From the NCBI GenBank assembly GCA_041484845.1, contig JBGPIK010000002.1, positions 1-58,313 of the forward strand: DNA of 58,313 bases, in the 5' to 3' direction. The stretch is from JBGPIK01 sp041484845 (GTDB taxonomy: Bacteria > Desulfobacterota > Binatia > UBA9968). Below, piece after piece: positions 33,508 through 42,124 of this stretch (positions are counted from its first letter, which is position 1; the number at the start of each line of letters is the position of its first letter). Below the pieces are notes generated by a model. The model had not been told where the DNA came from, made no database searches, and saw nothing but the letters and a program-made list of their open reading frames with translations. Both the position numbers and the translations under genes were made by a program.

Positions 33508-34023
33508 ATGAAGAAGACGATTTCTCTTACGGTTAATGGGATCGAGCGCAGCGTCGAAGTCGAGCCGCGTACGACGTTGCTCGATATGGTCCGCGAGCAG
33601 CTCGGCCTGACCGGCGCCAAGCTCGGCTGTGACATTCAAGTCTGTGGCGCGTGCACTTTATTGCTCAACGGTAAACCGGTGAGTGCTTGTTCTGTTTTAG
33701 CCATCGACGCGGACGGTTGCGAGGTTTTGACTATTGAAGGATTGAGCCGGAAGGATTCGCTGCATCCGCTTCAGGAAGCTTTCATGGAATTCGGCGCGCT
33801 GCAGTGCGGCTATTGTACCTCCGGCTTCATCCTCACCGCCAAAGCCTTGCTGGACGAATGCCCGCGGCCGTCTGAACAGCAAATTAAGGATTACCTGGCC
33901 GGGAATTTTTGCCGTTGCGGCTGTTATCAGGAAATCGTTCAGGCGGTGAAAAACGTCGCGAGCCTCTTTCCTCCCCCGCGTGCGGGGGAGGATGAAGGAG
34001 GGGGTAGCTCGCGCAAAGACTAG
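33508..34023 (+). CDS. Molybdenum hydroxylase 2Fe-2S subunit (CoxS-like)
   Basis: The 171-residue protein holds two 2Fe-2S clusters: the plant-ferredoxin type CDIQVCGACTLLLNGKPVSAC and the helical type with CGYC and NFCRCGCY. The family is normally about 150-165 residues. Here the last 17 residues (PPPRAGEDEGGGSSRKD) are encoded by a perfect GC-rich palindrome and its flank at 33970-34010, so the native C-terminus has been replaced or extended by a repeat insertion without harming the cluster domains. The large subunit starts 14 bases later. Confidence 0.9.
   Translation: MKKTISLTVNGIERSVEVEPRTTLLDMVREQLGLTGAKLGCDIQVCGACTLLLNGKPVSACSVLAIDADGCEVLTIEGLSRKDSLHPLQEAFMEFGALQCGYCTSGFILTAKALLDECPRPSEQQIKDYLAGNFCRCGCYQEIVQAVKNVASLFPPPRAGEDEGGGSSRKD
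33970..33991. repeat. REP-like palindrome inside the 3' end of the CoxS-like gene
   Basis: CCTCCCCCGC-GT-GCGGGGGAGG is a perfect hairpin with 10-bp arms, followed by GATGAAGGAGGGGG. It resembles GC-rich intergenic REP elements. It lies in frame and encodes part of the C-terminal tail. Confidence 0.7.
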
Positions 34024-34037
34024 GGCAGGATAATTCG

Positions 34038-36371
34038 ATGGAAACAACTGAAATCGGCCAATCCGTTCGCCGGTTAGATTACGAAACTAAAGTTACGGGC
34101 AGGGCGCTCTACCTCGCGGACATGCAAGTGCCGGGCATGTGCCATGGGAAAATTCTGCGCAGCCCGCTGCCGCACGCGCGCATCAAGAAGATCGAAACCT
34201 CGAAGGCGCTGAAGATCCCCGGTGTTCTCGCCGTTATCACGCGTGACGACATACTGCACGATGAAGGCATCGAGCCTTACTATGGCCCGGTGTTCAAGGA
34301 TCAGACGCTGGTCGCGGTCGACAAGGTTCGTCACGTCGGCGATCCCGTGGCGGCGGTTGCGGCGCTGAGCGTTGATGCGGCGGAAGCGGCGATAGAGCTG
34401 ATCGATGTCGAATACGAAGAGCTACCGGCGGTGCTCAATGTCCATGACGCTTTAACGCCGGGCGCGACTTTAGTTCACGAGTCTGTTCGTATACCCGAAT
34501 CCGGTTTTGCCGATCTCGCCGAGATCAAGCCCGTCGAAGGCACCAATATTTGCACGCACTTCAAGCTTAACCGCGGCGACATCCAGAAGGGTTTCGCGGA
34601 GTCGGATCAGATCTTCGAAGATACCTTTACGCTTCCGGCTACGCAGCATAGTTTTCTCGAGACTCACGCCTGTATCGCATCGGTGGAGCCCGGCGGCCGC
34701 ATTACGGTCTGGGCGACGACACAAAACCCCTTTGTGGTGCGAACCCAGCTGTCGAATATTTTCAAAGTTCCAGTCTCGAAAGTTCGGGTCGTGGTTCCTT
34801 ATTTGGGCGGCGGCTATGGCGGCAAGGTCTATCCAAAGATCGAGCCGATCACGGTGGCCCTGGCGCTGAAGGCGCAGCGGCCGGTGCGCGTCGTGCTGTC
34901 ACGTGAAGAAGTTTTCTACACCATTACCAAACATGCCGCCGTGATCCGCATGAAGACCGGCGTGAAGAACGACGGCACCCTCGTAGCGCGCGAATGCGAA
35001 ATCCATCTCGACACCGGCGCCTATGCCGAAATCGGACCGCGGGTAGCGAAGAAATCAGGCTATACGGCGGCGGGGCCGTACCGCATTCCCAATCTAAAAA
35101 TCGATTCCTATTCTGTATACACGAACAAGCCGCCGGCCGGCGCCTTTCGCGGCTTCGGCGTTTCCCAGTCGGCCTGGGCCGTCGAGTCGCAGATGGATAT
35201 CATTGCCGCGGCGCTAAAGATGGATCCGTTGGAGTTGCGGCAGAAGAATGGCTACGACGAGGGAGACAAATTTGTTACCGAAGAGACGCTGCGCGGCGTT
35301 GGCCTGAAGCCGTGTCTGGACGAAGTGGCAAAGTCCATCGGTTGGGGAAAGAAAGAGATAGAGTTCAAGGGTTCAAAGGTTCAAGGTTCAATTCAGAATA
35401 GCGTCAAGCGGGGCAAGGGAATCGCCTGCATGATCAAAGCGACGATTACGCCGTCGATTTCCTGCGCCGTGGTCAAGCTCAACGAAGACAGCAGCGTATC
35501 TATCTATGCGGGCACCGTGGAAATGGGGCAGGGATCTGAGACCACGCTGGCTCAGATTGCCGGCAAGGAATTGGGAATTCCGCTGAAAAAAATCCAGGTG
35601 CTGGGAGTGGACACCGACGTCGTGCCGTATGATCTTACGACTTCGTCCAGCCGCTCGACCTTCCATATGGGGAAAGCCGTGCAACTGGCGGCGCAGGATA
35701 TCCTGCGCCAATTGAAACAAACCGTCGCCCAAGAGTATGGAGTCCGAGGGGACAATATCAGTTTCGTGGAGGGAAAAATCCGCCTGCCTGAAACGGTTCT
35801 CGACTATGCCGACGTGATGTTTAAACGTTTCGGCATGCGCGGCGGCACGCTGGTGGGTGACGGGCAGGTAAAGACCGCGGTCAAAGACGAGTACGGCGAG
35901 AAAAGCACATCGGCTTTCTGGTTTTACGCGGCGGGTGCCGCGGAAGTGGAAGTCGATACCGAAACCGGAAAGATCAAGTTGCTCAAGTACGCCAGCGCCG
36001 TGGACGTCGGCAAGGCGCTCAACCCCCTCGGTTGCCGCCAACAGCTCACCGGCGCCGCGATCACCGGCATCGGCCAGGCGATGTTTGAGGAAATCGCCTA
36101 CGATAATGGCCAGATTATTAACCCCAATTTGGTCGATTACGTCTTGCCTTCCCTAGGCGACATGCCTAACGTGATTGATCCGATCGCGATTGAAATTCCT
36201 CATAAGAACGGCCCGTTCGGTGCGAAGGGCATCGGTGAAAGCGCGCTCATTCCGGTCGCCCCGGCGATCGCCAATGCCATTTACGATGCGGTCGGCGTGC
36301 GCATCAAAGATCTGCCGATTAAAGCAGAAAAGATTTATCTTGCTCTGGAAGAACTGAGAGTAAAATCATAG
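34038..36371 (+). CDS. Molybdenum hydroxylase large (Mo-pterin) subunit, xanthine-oxidase family
   Basis: The 777-residue protein is the catalytic subunit. GGGYGGK (about 254-260) and GAFRGFG (about 369-375) contact the pterin, QGSETTLAQIAGKELG is typical, and the catalytic Glu is near 734 in GAKGIGESAL. The VAYRCSFR loop of true CO dehydrogenase is absent, so it is a hydroxylase or reductase of an organic substrate, nearer the 4-hydroxybenzoyl-CoA reductase and xanthine dehydrogenase types. About 15 residues around 442-456 (FKGSKVQGSIQNS) are encoded by short GGTTCAA repeats and look inserted. It needs Mo-cytosine or Mo-pterin maturation factors elsewhere. Confidence 0.9.
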   Translation: METTEIGQSVRRLDYETKVTGRALYLADMQVPGMCHGKILRSPLPHARIKKIETSKALKIPGVLAVITRDDILHDEGIEPYYGPVFKDQTLVAVDKVRHVGDPVAAVAALSVDAAEAAIELIDVEYEELPAVLNVHDALTPGATLVHESVRIPESGFADLAEIKPVEGTNICTHFKLNRGDIQKGFAESDQIFEDTFTLPATQHSFLETHACIASVEPGGRITVWATTQNPFVVRTQLSNIFKVPVSKVRVVVPYLGGGYGGKVYPKIEPITVALALKAQRPVRVVLSREEVFYTITKHAAVIRMKTGVKNDGTLVARECEIHLDTGAYAEIGPRVAKKSGYTAAGPYRIPNLKIDSYSVYTNKPPAGAFRGFGVSQSAWAVESQMDIIAAALKMDPLELRQKNGYDEGDKFVTEETLRGVGLKPCLDEVAKSIGWGKKEIEFKGSKVQGSIQNSVKRGKGIACMIKATITPSISCAVVKLNEDSSVSIYAGTVEMGQGSETTLAQIAGKELGIPLKKIQVLGVDTDVVPYDLTTSSSRSTFHMGKAVQLAAQDILRQLKQTVAQEYGVRGDNISFVEGKIRLPETVLDYADVMFKRFGMRGGTLVGDGQVKTAVKDEYGEKSTSAFWFYAAGAAEVEVDTETGKIKLLKYASAVDVGKALNPLGCRQQLTGAAITGIGQAMFEEIAYDNGQIINPNLVDYVLPSLGDMPNVIDPIAIEIPHKNGPFGAKGIGESALIPVAPAIANAIYDAVGVRIKDLPIKAEKIYLALEELRVKS
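35363..35394. repeat. Short GGTTCAA direct repeats inside the large-subunit gene
   Basis: Four units of the form GTTCAAG/GGTTCAAAG/GGTTCAAGG/GTTCAATTC lie back to back. They encode a lysine- and serine-rich linker that interrupts an otherwise conserved region between a GWGKKE segment and RGKGIAC. Confidence 0.65.
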
Positions 36372-36383
36372 AAAGTTCCGACG

Positions 36384-36824
36384 ATGCAGCGCCGATTCTT
36401 TGACTTTCTCAGTGTCGTCGGAGTTTTCTTGACGGTTACATTGACCTTGCCGGGCTGTAACTCCGAATTACTCGAAAAGCAGGCCGAACAGATAAAACAA
36501 CAGCAAGCGGAAATCGCAGCCCAGCGCCAGGAACTCGATGCGCTCAAGCTGCCGGAGCAAAAACAAAGGGACTGTAATCGCGCATTCCGCGATTATTTTG
36601 AAAAGGCCCAAGTCTTAACCGATCGGGACAAGGCAATTGCGCTTTATCGCGAAGGATTGGCCCTTTGTCCCGATGATGATGTCGCTCATTATGAACTAGG
36701 CAAAACACTCGCCGCTAACGGCCGCAACACGGAAGCGCAGGCGGAGTTCGAGGCCGCCTTAAAAATCAATCCGGGTTTCATTGAAGCACAAAACCAACTC
36801 GAGGCGCTCGGGAAAAACCGTTAG
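36384..36824 (+). CDS. Small lipoprotein with coiled coil and TPR
   Basis: The 146-residue product has a lipoprotein signal (LTLPGC, Cys25), a Gln-rich coiled coil (about 28-55), then a TPR-like pair at about 70-140 with DKAIALYREGLALCPDDDVAHYELG and TEAQAEFEAALKINPG. It begins 12 bases after the molybdenum hydroxylase large subunit, so it is probably co-transcribed, but its family is not normally part of that enzyme. Function unknown; an envelope scaffold is likely. Confidence 0.7.
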   Translation: MQRRFFDFLSVVGVFLTVTLTLPGCNSELLEKQAEQIKQQQAEIAAQRQELDALKLPEQKQRDCNRAFRDYFEKAQVLTDRDKAIALYREGLALCPDDDVAHYELGKTLAANGRNTEAQAEFEAALKINPGFIEAQNQLEALGKNR

Positions 36825-36964
36825 GACACGTTATGGTTGGTGGAGTAGATGCGGGCTTGACTTACAACTTATCCTCGCAAGGACCGCCGATACTTTCGTT
36901 AATGGGCAGATCGCAACGTCAATTCATGAGTTAGCGCTGTTGCATCACCTCACGAATGCTCCAC

Positions 36965-38671
36965 TTATGGCACCAACCCAGCCGACTTGAGCATCTTGTA
37001 CGTCGTGTAGCCTCCGGACAGGTTCCGTGTGTGATAACCATGCTGTGCCAGGAATCGTGTGGCGTAGTACGATCGCTGTCCCACGCCGCAACAGGTCCAA
37101 ATGTCGCGATCCTTCGGAAGTTCGACATAACGATGGCGCATCTGCGAAAGCGGCAGATTAACCGCGTTCGGGATATGGCCGCGGTCGAATTCCTGGGGTT
37201 CGCGCACGTCAAGCAACAAGGCCACGGTGTGGTCAAGTTCCTGCCAATCGGCCAGGGGCATGTCTTCATTTAGAACGTTGCGGGCGAGCATGCCGGCAAG
37301 GTTTACGGGATCTTTCGCTGCGCCAAACTGCGGCGCATAGCAAAGCTCCGCCTCAGCGAGATCGTACACAGTGCCATTAAACTGAATCGCAGTTGCGATG
37401 ACGTCGATGCGCTTCTCCACGCCTTCGAGCCCGATCGCTTGCCCTCCAAGAATACGGCCATCCGGCACTGAAAACAGTAATTTCAAGTGAATCGGACTGG
37501 CGCCCGGATAATAACCGGCGTGATGCCCCGGATAAAGGTACACCTTCTGAAAATTCGTTACGCCAGCGCGCCGCAGTCCCTTCTCGCTTGCGCCCGTTGA
37601 TGCGACCGTCAACCCTAAAACACCAACCACGGCAGTCGCTTGTACGCCGCGGAATTTTGTCGTACGCCCCGCGATAGACTCGGCGGCAACTCGGCCTTCG
37701 CGATTAGCCGGTCCAGCGAGCGGCAGCACTGTCTCTTGACCCATGAGCACGTCGTGCACCTCTACGACATCGCCCACCGCCCAGATGTTCGGATCAGAAG
37801 TACGCATTTGGGCATCAACGACAATGCCTCCACGCGGGCCGATTTGCAGTGCGGCGTCCCTGGCCAGCGAGTTCTCGGGCCGCACGCCAATTGCTAGAAT
37901 CACAAGATCCGCAGGCAGCCGGGTGCCGCTCTCCGCTACGACAACCAGGCCACCGTCAGCGCGTTTTTCTATGCGCGCAAGCCCGTCAGCTAAATGGAGG
38001 CGCACACCCTTTACGGCAAGGTGTTCCATCAGCGGCACCGCCATCTCAGGATCCAGGGGAGGCATTAGCTGAGGCAGCTTCTCCAAAATAGCTACGGAGA
38101 GGTCGCGATGAACCAAGTTCTCGACCATCTCCAACCCAATGAATCCGCCACCGACAACGACCGCTGTCTTCGCGCAATGATCAGCGATCCATGAGCGGAT
38201 TCGACGCGAGTCCGGGATGGTTCGGACGGCGAAGACACCGGGCAGGTCCACGCCGGGCAGCGCCGGTCGGATCGGTGCGGCTCCCGGTGACAATACGAGA
38301 ACGTCGTAGCGCTCGGTGCGGCTGTTGCCCGTGCGCACGTCGCGGACCGTGATTAAGCGTGCGCTGCGGTCGATGCTCATGACCTCACTCTCGGTCTGTA
38401 CCTCGATATTAAACCGCTCGCGAAACATTTCTCTCGAGGCCAACAGCAGACTGAGCTCGTCGGAAATAATGTTGCCGACGTAGTAAGGTAGGCCGCAGTT
38501 TGCGAACGACACGTAGGGGCCGCGATCGAACATAACGATATCAACCGACTCGTCAAGTCGCCTCAGTCGCGCCGCGCAAGAGGCGCCTCCTGCCACCCCT
38601 CCGACAATGAGCACGCGGCGGGAACCGCGGGTGTCCGAAGAAACGTATTGCGTAGGGGCTTGATGGCTCAT
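36965..38671 (-). CDS. CoA-disulfide reductase with C-terminal rhodanese domain
   Basis: The 568-residue flavoprotein has an N-terminal FAD site (VLIVGGVAGGASCAARLRR), active Cys59 in SFANCGLPYYVG (the single-Cys motif of CoA-disulfide reductase and NADH oxidase families), an NAD site VVVGGGFIGLEMVE, and the FAD end WAVGDVVEV. Residues about 470-568 form a rhodanese domain (LLDVREPQEFDRGHIPNAVNLP) with Cys528 in CCGVGQRSY. Such fusions reduce CoA persulfide or polysulfide in known bacteria. With the rhodanese/MBL pair at 22675-23823 it suggests handling of sulfane sulfur. Confidence 0.9.
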   Translation of the reverse strand: MSHQAPTQYVSSDTRGSRRVLIVGGVAGGASCAARLRRLDESVDIVMFDRGPYVSFANCGLPYYVGNIISDELSLLLASREMFRERFNIEVQTESEVMSIDRSARLITVRDVRTGNSRTERYDVLVLSPGAAPIRPALPGVDLPGVFAVRTIPDSRRIRSWIADHCAKTAVVVGGGFIGLEMVENLVHRDLSVAILEKLPQLMPPLDPEMAVPLMEHLAVKGVRLHLADGLARIEKRADGGLVVVAESGTRLPADLVILAIGVRPENSLARDAALQIGPRGGIVVDAQMRTSDPNIWAVGDVVEVHDVLMGQETVLPLAGPANREGRVAAESIAGRTTKFRGVQATAVVGVLGLTVASTGASEKGLRRAGVTNFQKVYLYPGHHAGYYPGASPIHLKLLFSVPDGRILGGQAIGLEGVEKRIDVIATAIQFNGTVYDLAEAELCYAPQFGAAKDPVNLAGMLARNVLNEDMPLADWQELDHTVALLLDVREPQEFDRGHIPNAVNLPLSQMRHRYVELPKDRDIWTCCGVGQRSYYATRFLAQHGYHTRNLSGGYTTYKMLKSAGLVP

Positions 38672-38860
38672 ATGAACTCCGATTTCAGAATTGTGAGTAT
38701 CGTAGCGCGCCTTCCATAGCCGCCCTTCTTTTTGACTTCAGCGTCACTAGCCTGCGCGTGAACGACTCCGATTGATCCAAATTTAATTTCCGTAGAATTT
38801 CCTACCTTCGTGCCCTATTGGCTCGGCGTTCCTTCACGCTTTTTGTCTTGGGCTCTCTTG

Positions 38861-38875
38861 CGTCGAGACTCGACG
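38861..38875. promoter_or_regulatory. Short perfect palindrome downstream of the 29-residue gene
   Basis: CGTCGAG-A-CTCGACG is a perfect 7-bp inverted repeat with one central base. It lies 18 bases past the stop of the small minus-strand gene. No T-run follows, so it is not a clear terminator; a protein-binding site is possible. Confidence 0.3.
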
Positions 38876-38892
38876 TCACATGGATTCGCCAT

Positions 38893-38982
38893 TCAAGTAC
38901 GCACGCCAAGCCGCGGCAATACCCAACGCATCAGCACGATGTACACTGCGAAAAACGCAACGAACCAGATCCAGTCAAACAT
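38893..38982 (-). CDS. Single-span membrane peptide (29 residues)
   Basis: The product MFDWIWFVAFFAVYIVLMRW plus PRLGVRT is a single hydrophobic helix with a basic end, a typical small inner-membrane protein. The ATG is preceded by GGAGG nine bases upstream, a strong site, and the gene lies 16 bases from the predicted start of a sigma-54 promoter. A longer in-frame reading back to 39171 is possible but has no site. The remaining gap up to 39350 holds nothing else I can call. Function unknown. Confidence 0.6.
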   Translation of the reverse strand: MFDWIWFVAFFAVYIVLMRWVLPRLGVRT

Positions 38983-39008
38983 AATTTTAATCCTCCGTCT
39001 GACACGTG

Positions 39009-39024
39009 AGCAACGGACATGCCA
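39009..39024 (-). promoter_or_regulatory. Sigma-54 (-24/-12) promoter of the 29-residue membrane peptide
   Basis: On the minus strand this reads TGGCAT, five bases, TTGCT, matching the RpoN consensus TGGCAY-N5-TTGCW with the invariant GG and GC twelve bases apart. Transcription should start near 38998, giving a 16-nt leader with the GGAGG site. It is the second such promoter in the window. Confidence 0.7.
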
Positions 39025-39350
39025 CCCATAGGCGGCTTGATTTACGTGATCGTTCCGCTTTGGTTCTTCCAGTATTGCGAAAAGGAACGACTTTGTTTGA
39101 GTTTCGATGAGAAAATCAAGACTTTTAGCCTGCAGCTCAAGCGGTAGCGGTTCAGTTGGCTGTAACATCAACTGTTTCTATACTTCGATCCAGTCATCAG
39201 CGCTTATTCCGTATGATTGAGCTTCGAAGTTTAGAAGTCAGCCCACGGGTAGTTTCCGTTCCGACCTTCTACCAAATTGTACGGGGCACTCCTGTTTTGC
39301 TTTGCGTTTGAAGACGTTATAACTTGGCGCTGTTTTAACGGAGGAACGAC

Positions 39351-40772
39351 ATGATGGAGCGAGAAAAAATTTTGCAACCGAAGCGTAGCCTTGCGTTGGC
39401 AGTGATGCTTATCACTTTTTTGCCGGCCCTGGGTTACTGCGCCGACAGCCAAAGCCCGCCGCCGCAGGCGGCAACGCAACTCGCTCAACCCAAGGATCCA
39501 AACGTTTTGACTTTGGACGAAGCGCTGCTGACGGCTCTGGCGAATCATCCCAGCCTTAGCGCAGCGCGGGAAAGAGTCGCGGCGCAACGGGCGGTGTTGG
39601 GTCAGCAGGTGGCCGCCTACTATCCGACGATCAGCGAGACCAGTCAATATCGGACGACGACCGAGAGCGGGACAACCGGGATTTCGTCAACCGGGGGGTT
39701 TGATTTTTTCAACAACCAGTTAACTTTTAATATGATCCTTTACAACTTCGGCAAACGGGAAGGGGCGGTCCAGGCGGCACGGGAGACGCTGAGCGCCACC
39801 GACCATAACTACAAGACGGCAGTGGATGCCGTCGTTCTTGGAGTCAAACAGAGTTACTACGTCTACCTTGGGGCCAGAGCCATCGTCAATGTGAGGGAAG
39901 ACACCGTGAAGAGTCGAGATTTGCTCGTGAAGCAAACCCAGGCGTTTTATAATGTCGGCACCAGAGCGCGGATCGATGTTGTCAGGGCCGAAGCGAACCT
40001 GTACACGGCTCAGGCGGATCTGATTGCCGCGACAAACGCAGTCCAGGTTGCGTGGGTGACTCTCAAGAATGCAATGGGCGTCAGGGAATTACCGGAACGG
40101 CCGTTAGTCGAAGAGGCGATCATGACCACTATTCCTTATACCTTGGAGGAGGCGAGAGAAATCGCTTATGCGACGCGCCCGGAGCTCAAGAGCTTCGAAG
40201 CGCAGCGCCGGGCGCAAGATCAAAATATCGCGACAGCGCGCCGCGGCCACCTGCCGGATCTGATTTTGGACGCCAACTGGCGGCGCAGCAATGTCAGTAA
40301 CGGGACGATCAAAGGATCCTGCTTGGCGAAGGTTGGTGATGAATGTGTAAAAAATGCCAATCTCCACGTAGATACCTTTCCTTTACAGCCCAGCTGGCAG
40401 GTGCAGTTGAGCCTAGTTATCCCGATCTTCGACGGCTTTCGAACCACCAACAGAGTCGAGGAAACCTTGCATACCTATTACGTCATCAAGGCTCAAGAAG
40501 AGCAGCAACGGCAGCAAGTAGCTTTGGATGTGGAGCAGGCTTATCTTACGCTGGTACAATTGCAGCAGCGAATCAAAGCCAATGAGGCGGCCGCCGCCGC
40601 GGCCAAGGAAAACTTGGATCTGGCCAATGGGCGATACCAGGTCGGAGTGGGGTCGATCATCGAAGTTACCGACGCCCAGCAACTTTACACCGACGCGCAA
40701 ACCACGTATGTTAGAGCGCTTTATGATTACAAGATCGCCGACGCCCAACTAACCCGGGCTATAGGGAAATAG
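39351..40772 (+). CDS. TolC-type outer-membrane efflux protein
   Basis: The 473-residue protein has a signal peptide (hydrophobic 14-28, ending ALGYCA) and two OEP repeats. The first includes LTLDEALLTALANHPSLSAARERVAAQR and the second TLEEAREIAYATRPELKSFEAQRRAQ. The C-terminal block LANGRYQVGVGSIIEVTDAQQLYTDAQ is typical of TolC-like channel proteins. GGAGG lies eight bases before the ATG. It is the first gene of a complete tripartite operon with the MFP and RND genes that follow. Confidence 0.9.
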   Translation: MMEREKILQPKRSLALAVMLITFLPALGYCADSQSPPPQAATQLAQPKDPNVLTLDEALLTALANHPSLSAARERVAAQRAVLGQQVAAYYPTISETSQYRTTTESGTTGISSTGGFDFFNNQLTFNMILYNFGKREGAVQAARETLSATDHNYKTAVDAVVLGVKQSYYVYLGARAIVNVREDTVKSRDLLVKQTQAFYNVGTRARIDVVRAEANLYTAQADLIAATNAVQVAWVTLKNAMGVRELPERPLVEEAIMTTIPYTLEEAREIAYATRPELKSFEAQRRAQDQNIATARRGHLPDLILDANWRRSNVSNGTIKGSCLAKVGDECVKNANLHVDTFPLQPSWQVQLSLVIPIFDGFRTTNRVEETLHTYYVIKAQEEQQRQQVALDVEQAYLTLVQLQQRIKANEAAAAAAKENLDLANGRYQVGVGSIIEVTDAQQLYTDAQTTYVRALYDYKIADAQLTRAIGK

Positions 40773-40837
40773 CCGGCGTAATGCTACACTGATTGAAATA
40801 TCGTGGTTAGAACCACCGGGGCTAGGAGAATCATGAA

Positions 40838-42112
40838 ATGAGGCGTTCTGTTTGGATTGTGGCGCTGCTCGCAGTTTTGGCTGCCTTTGCAGTTTTCCAA
40901 CAATACTCTTCTTGGTCGCTCAACAAATCTCAAGTGCAATCCGGCGGTCCTTCCGATAATGCCGCAGAAGTCACATCCGGCGATCGAGCCCAAGGTGGAG
41001 CAAGCGGACGGGGCGGGCAAAGCCGCGCTGGCCGCTCTCGCGAGGCCGTGCCTGTATTAGCCGCTACGGCGCAGCAGAAAGTCGTTCCGGTACAAATTCG
41101 CGCGGTCGGAAATGTCGAGGCCTACTCGACGGTTTCGATCAAGAGCCAGGTCACTGGAGTCCTCACCCAGGCTCACTTTAAAGAGGGGCAGGACGTCAAG
41201 AAAGGGCAACTGCTTTTTACGATTGACCCCCGTCCTTTAGAAGCGGCTTTAAAGCAGGCGGAAGCAACCTTGGCGCGCGACTTCGCCCAGGTGCAAAATG
41301 CGCGCGAGCAAGCGCGGCGCTACGCGGAGCTGGTCAACAAGCAATATGTGTCGCGGGAACAATATGATCAAATTAAGGCCAACGCCGATGCAGCAGAAGC
41401 GGTCGTTGTGGCCGATCAAGCCGTGGTTGAAAATGCCAAGGTTCAACTGAGTTATTGCTATATCTATTCGCCCATGTCAGGCCGGGTGGGCAGCTTGTTG
41501 GTCAATGAGGGCAATCTGGTGCGCGTCAATGACGGTGCCCCGTTGGTGGTCATCAACCAGCTCACACCCATTTATGTGACCTTTTCAGTCCCCGAGCAAA
41601 ACCTAGAAGCCATCAAGCGGCATATGGCCGTGGGCAAGTTGCAGGTGGGTGCCAGCTTTCCTGCGGACGACGGCCGCCCTGAGCAAGGCGTGCTCTCTTT
41701 TGTCGATAATGCCGTCGATCGTTCCACGGGAACGGTCAAACTGAAAGCCGAGTTTACTAATGCGACGCGGCGGCTCTGGCCTGGGCAGTTTGTCAACGCT
41801 GCGTTGACTCTGACCTCGCAACCGGATGCCGTGGTGATTCCATCGGAAGCCATTCAAGTGGGTCCGGAAGGACAGCACGTATTCGTCATTAAACCCGATA
41901 AACAGGTTGAAATACGGCCGGTCGTGGTTGGGCCGACTAACGAAGGCGAGGCCGTCATTGTCAAAGGCCTCGCGCCAGGCGAACAGATTGTTCGAGAAGG
42001 ACAATTCCTGCTCGGTCCGGGTTCGAGGGTTGAAATCAAGGATCAAACAAGGACACTTGAATCAAAGGACGAGAAGAGGGAGAGGGGCGGAAAAGGTAAG
42101 GACAAATCGTAA
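40838..42112 (+). CDS. RND periplasmic adaptor (MFP, MdtA/AcrA-like)
   Basis: The 424-residue protein has an N-terminal membrane anchor (6-20), a Ser/Gly-rich linker (about 35-70), a lipoyl half (VSIKSQVTGVLTQAHFKEGQDVKKGQLLFTIDPRPLEAAL), a long helical hairpin, then a beta-barrel and membrane-proximal domain. This is the MdtA type, pairing with MdtB-like pumps. It starts 66 bases after tolC and ends 12 bases before the pump. The C-terminal tail is highly charged. Confidence 0.92.
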   Translation: MRRSVWIVALLAVLAAFAVFQQYSSWSLNKSQVQSGGPSDNAAEVTSGDRAQGGASGRGGQSRAGRSREAVPVLAATAQQKVVPVQIRAVGNVEAYSTVSIKSQVTGVLTQAHFKEGQDVKKGQLLFTIDPRPLEAALKQAEATLARDFAQVQNAREQARRYAELVNKQYVSREQYDQIKANADAAEAVVVADQAVVENAKVQLSYCYIYSPMSGRVGSLLVNEGNLVRVNDGAPLVVINQLTPIYVTFSVPEQNLEAIKRHMAVGKLQVGASFPADDGRPEQGVLSFVDNAVDRSTGTVKLKAEFTNATRRLWPGQFVNAALTLTSQPDAVVIPSEAIQVGPEGQHVFVIKPDKQVEIRPVVVGPTNEGEAVIVKGLAPGEQIVREGQFLLGPGSRVEIKDQTRTLESKDEKRERGGKGKDKS

Positions 42113-42124
42113 CAGGGGAGAGTC

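Noticed and set aside
35363..35394. GGTTCAA direct repeats considered as a CRISPR remnant
   Set aside because: The units are 7-9 bases, have no spacers of even length and lie inside a coding frame.
39285..39300. A GGCAC ... TTTTGC word before the TolC gene, resembling a sigma-54 site
   Set aside because: The conserved GG and GC are 14 bases apart instead of 12, so the spacing is wrong.
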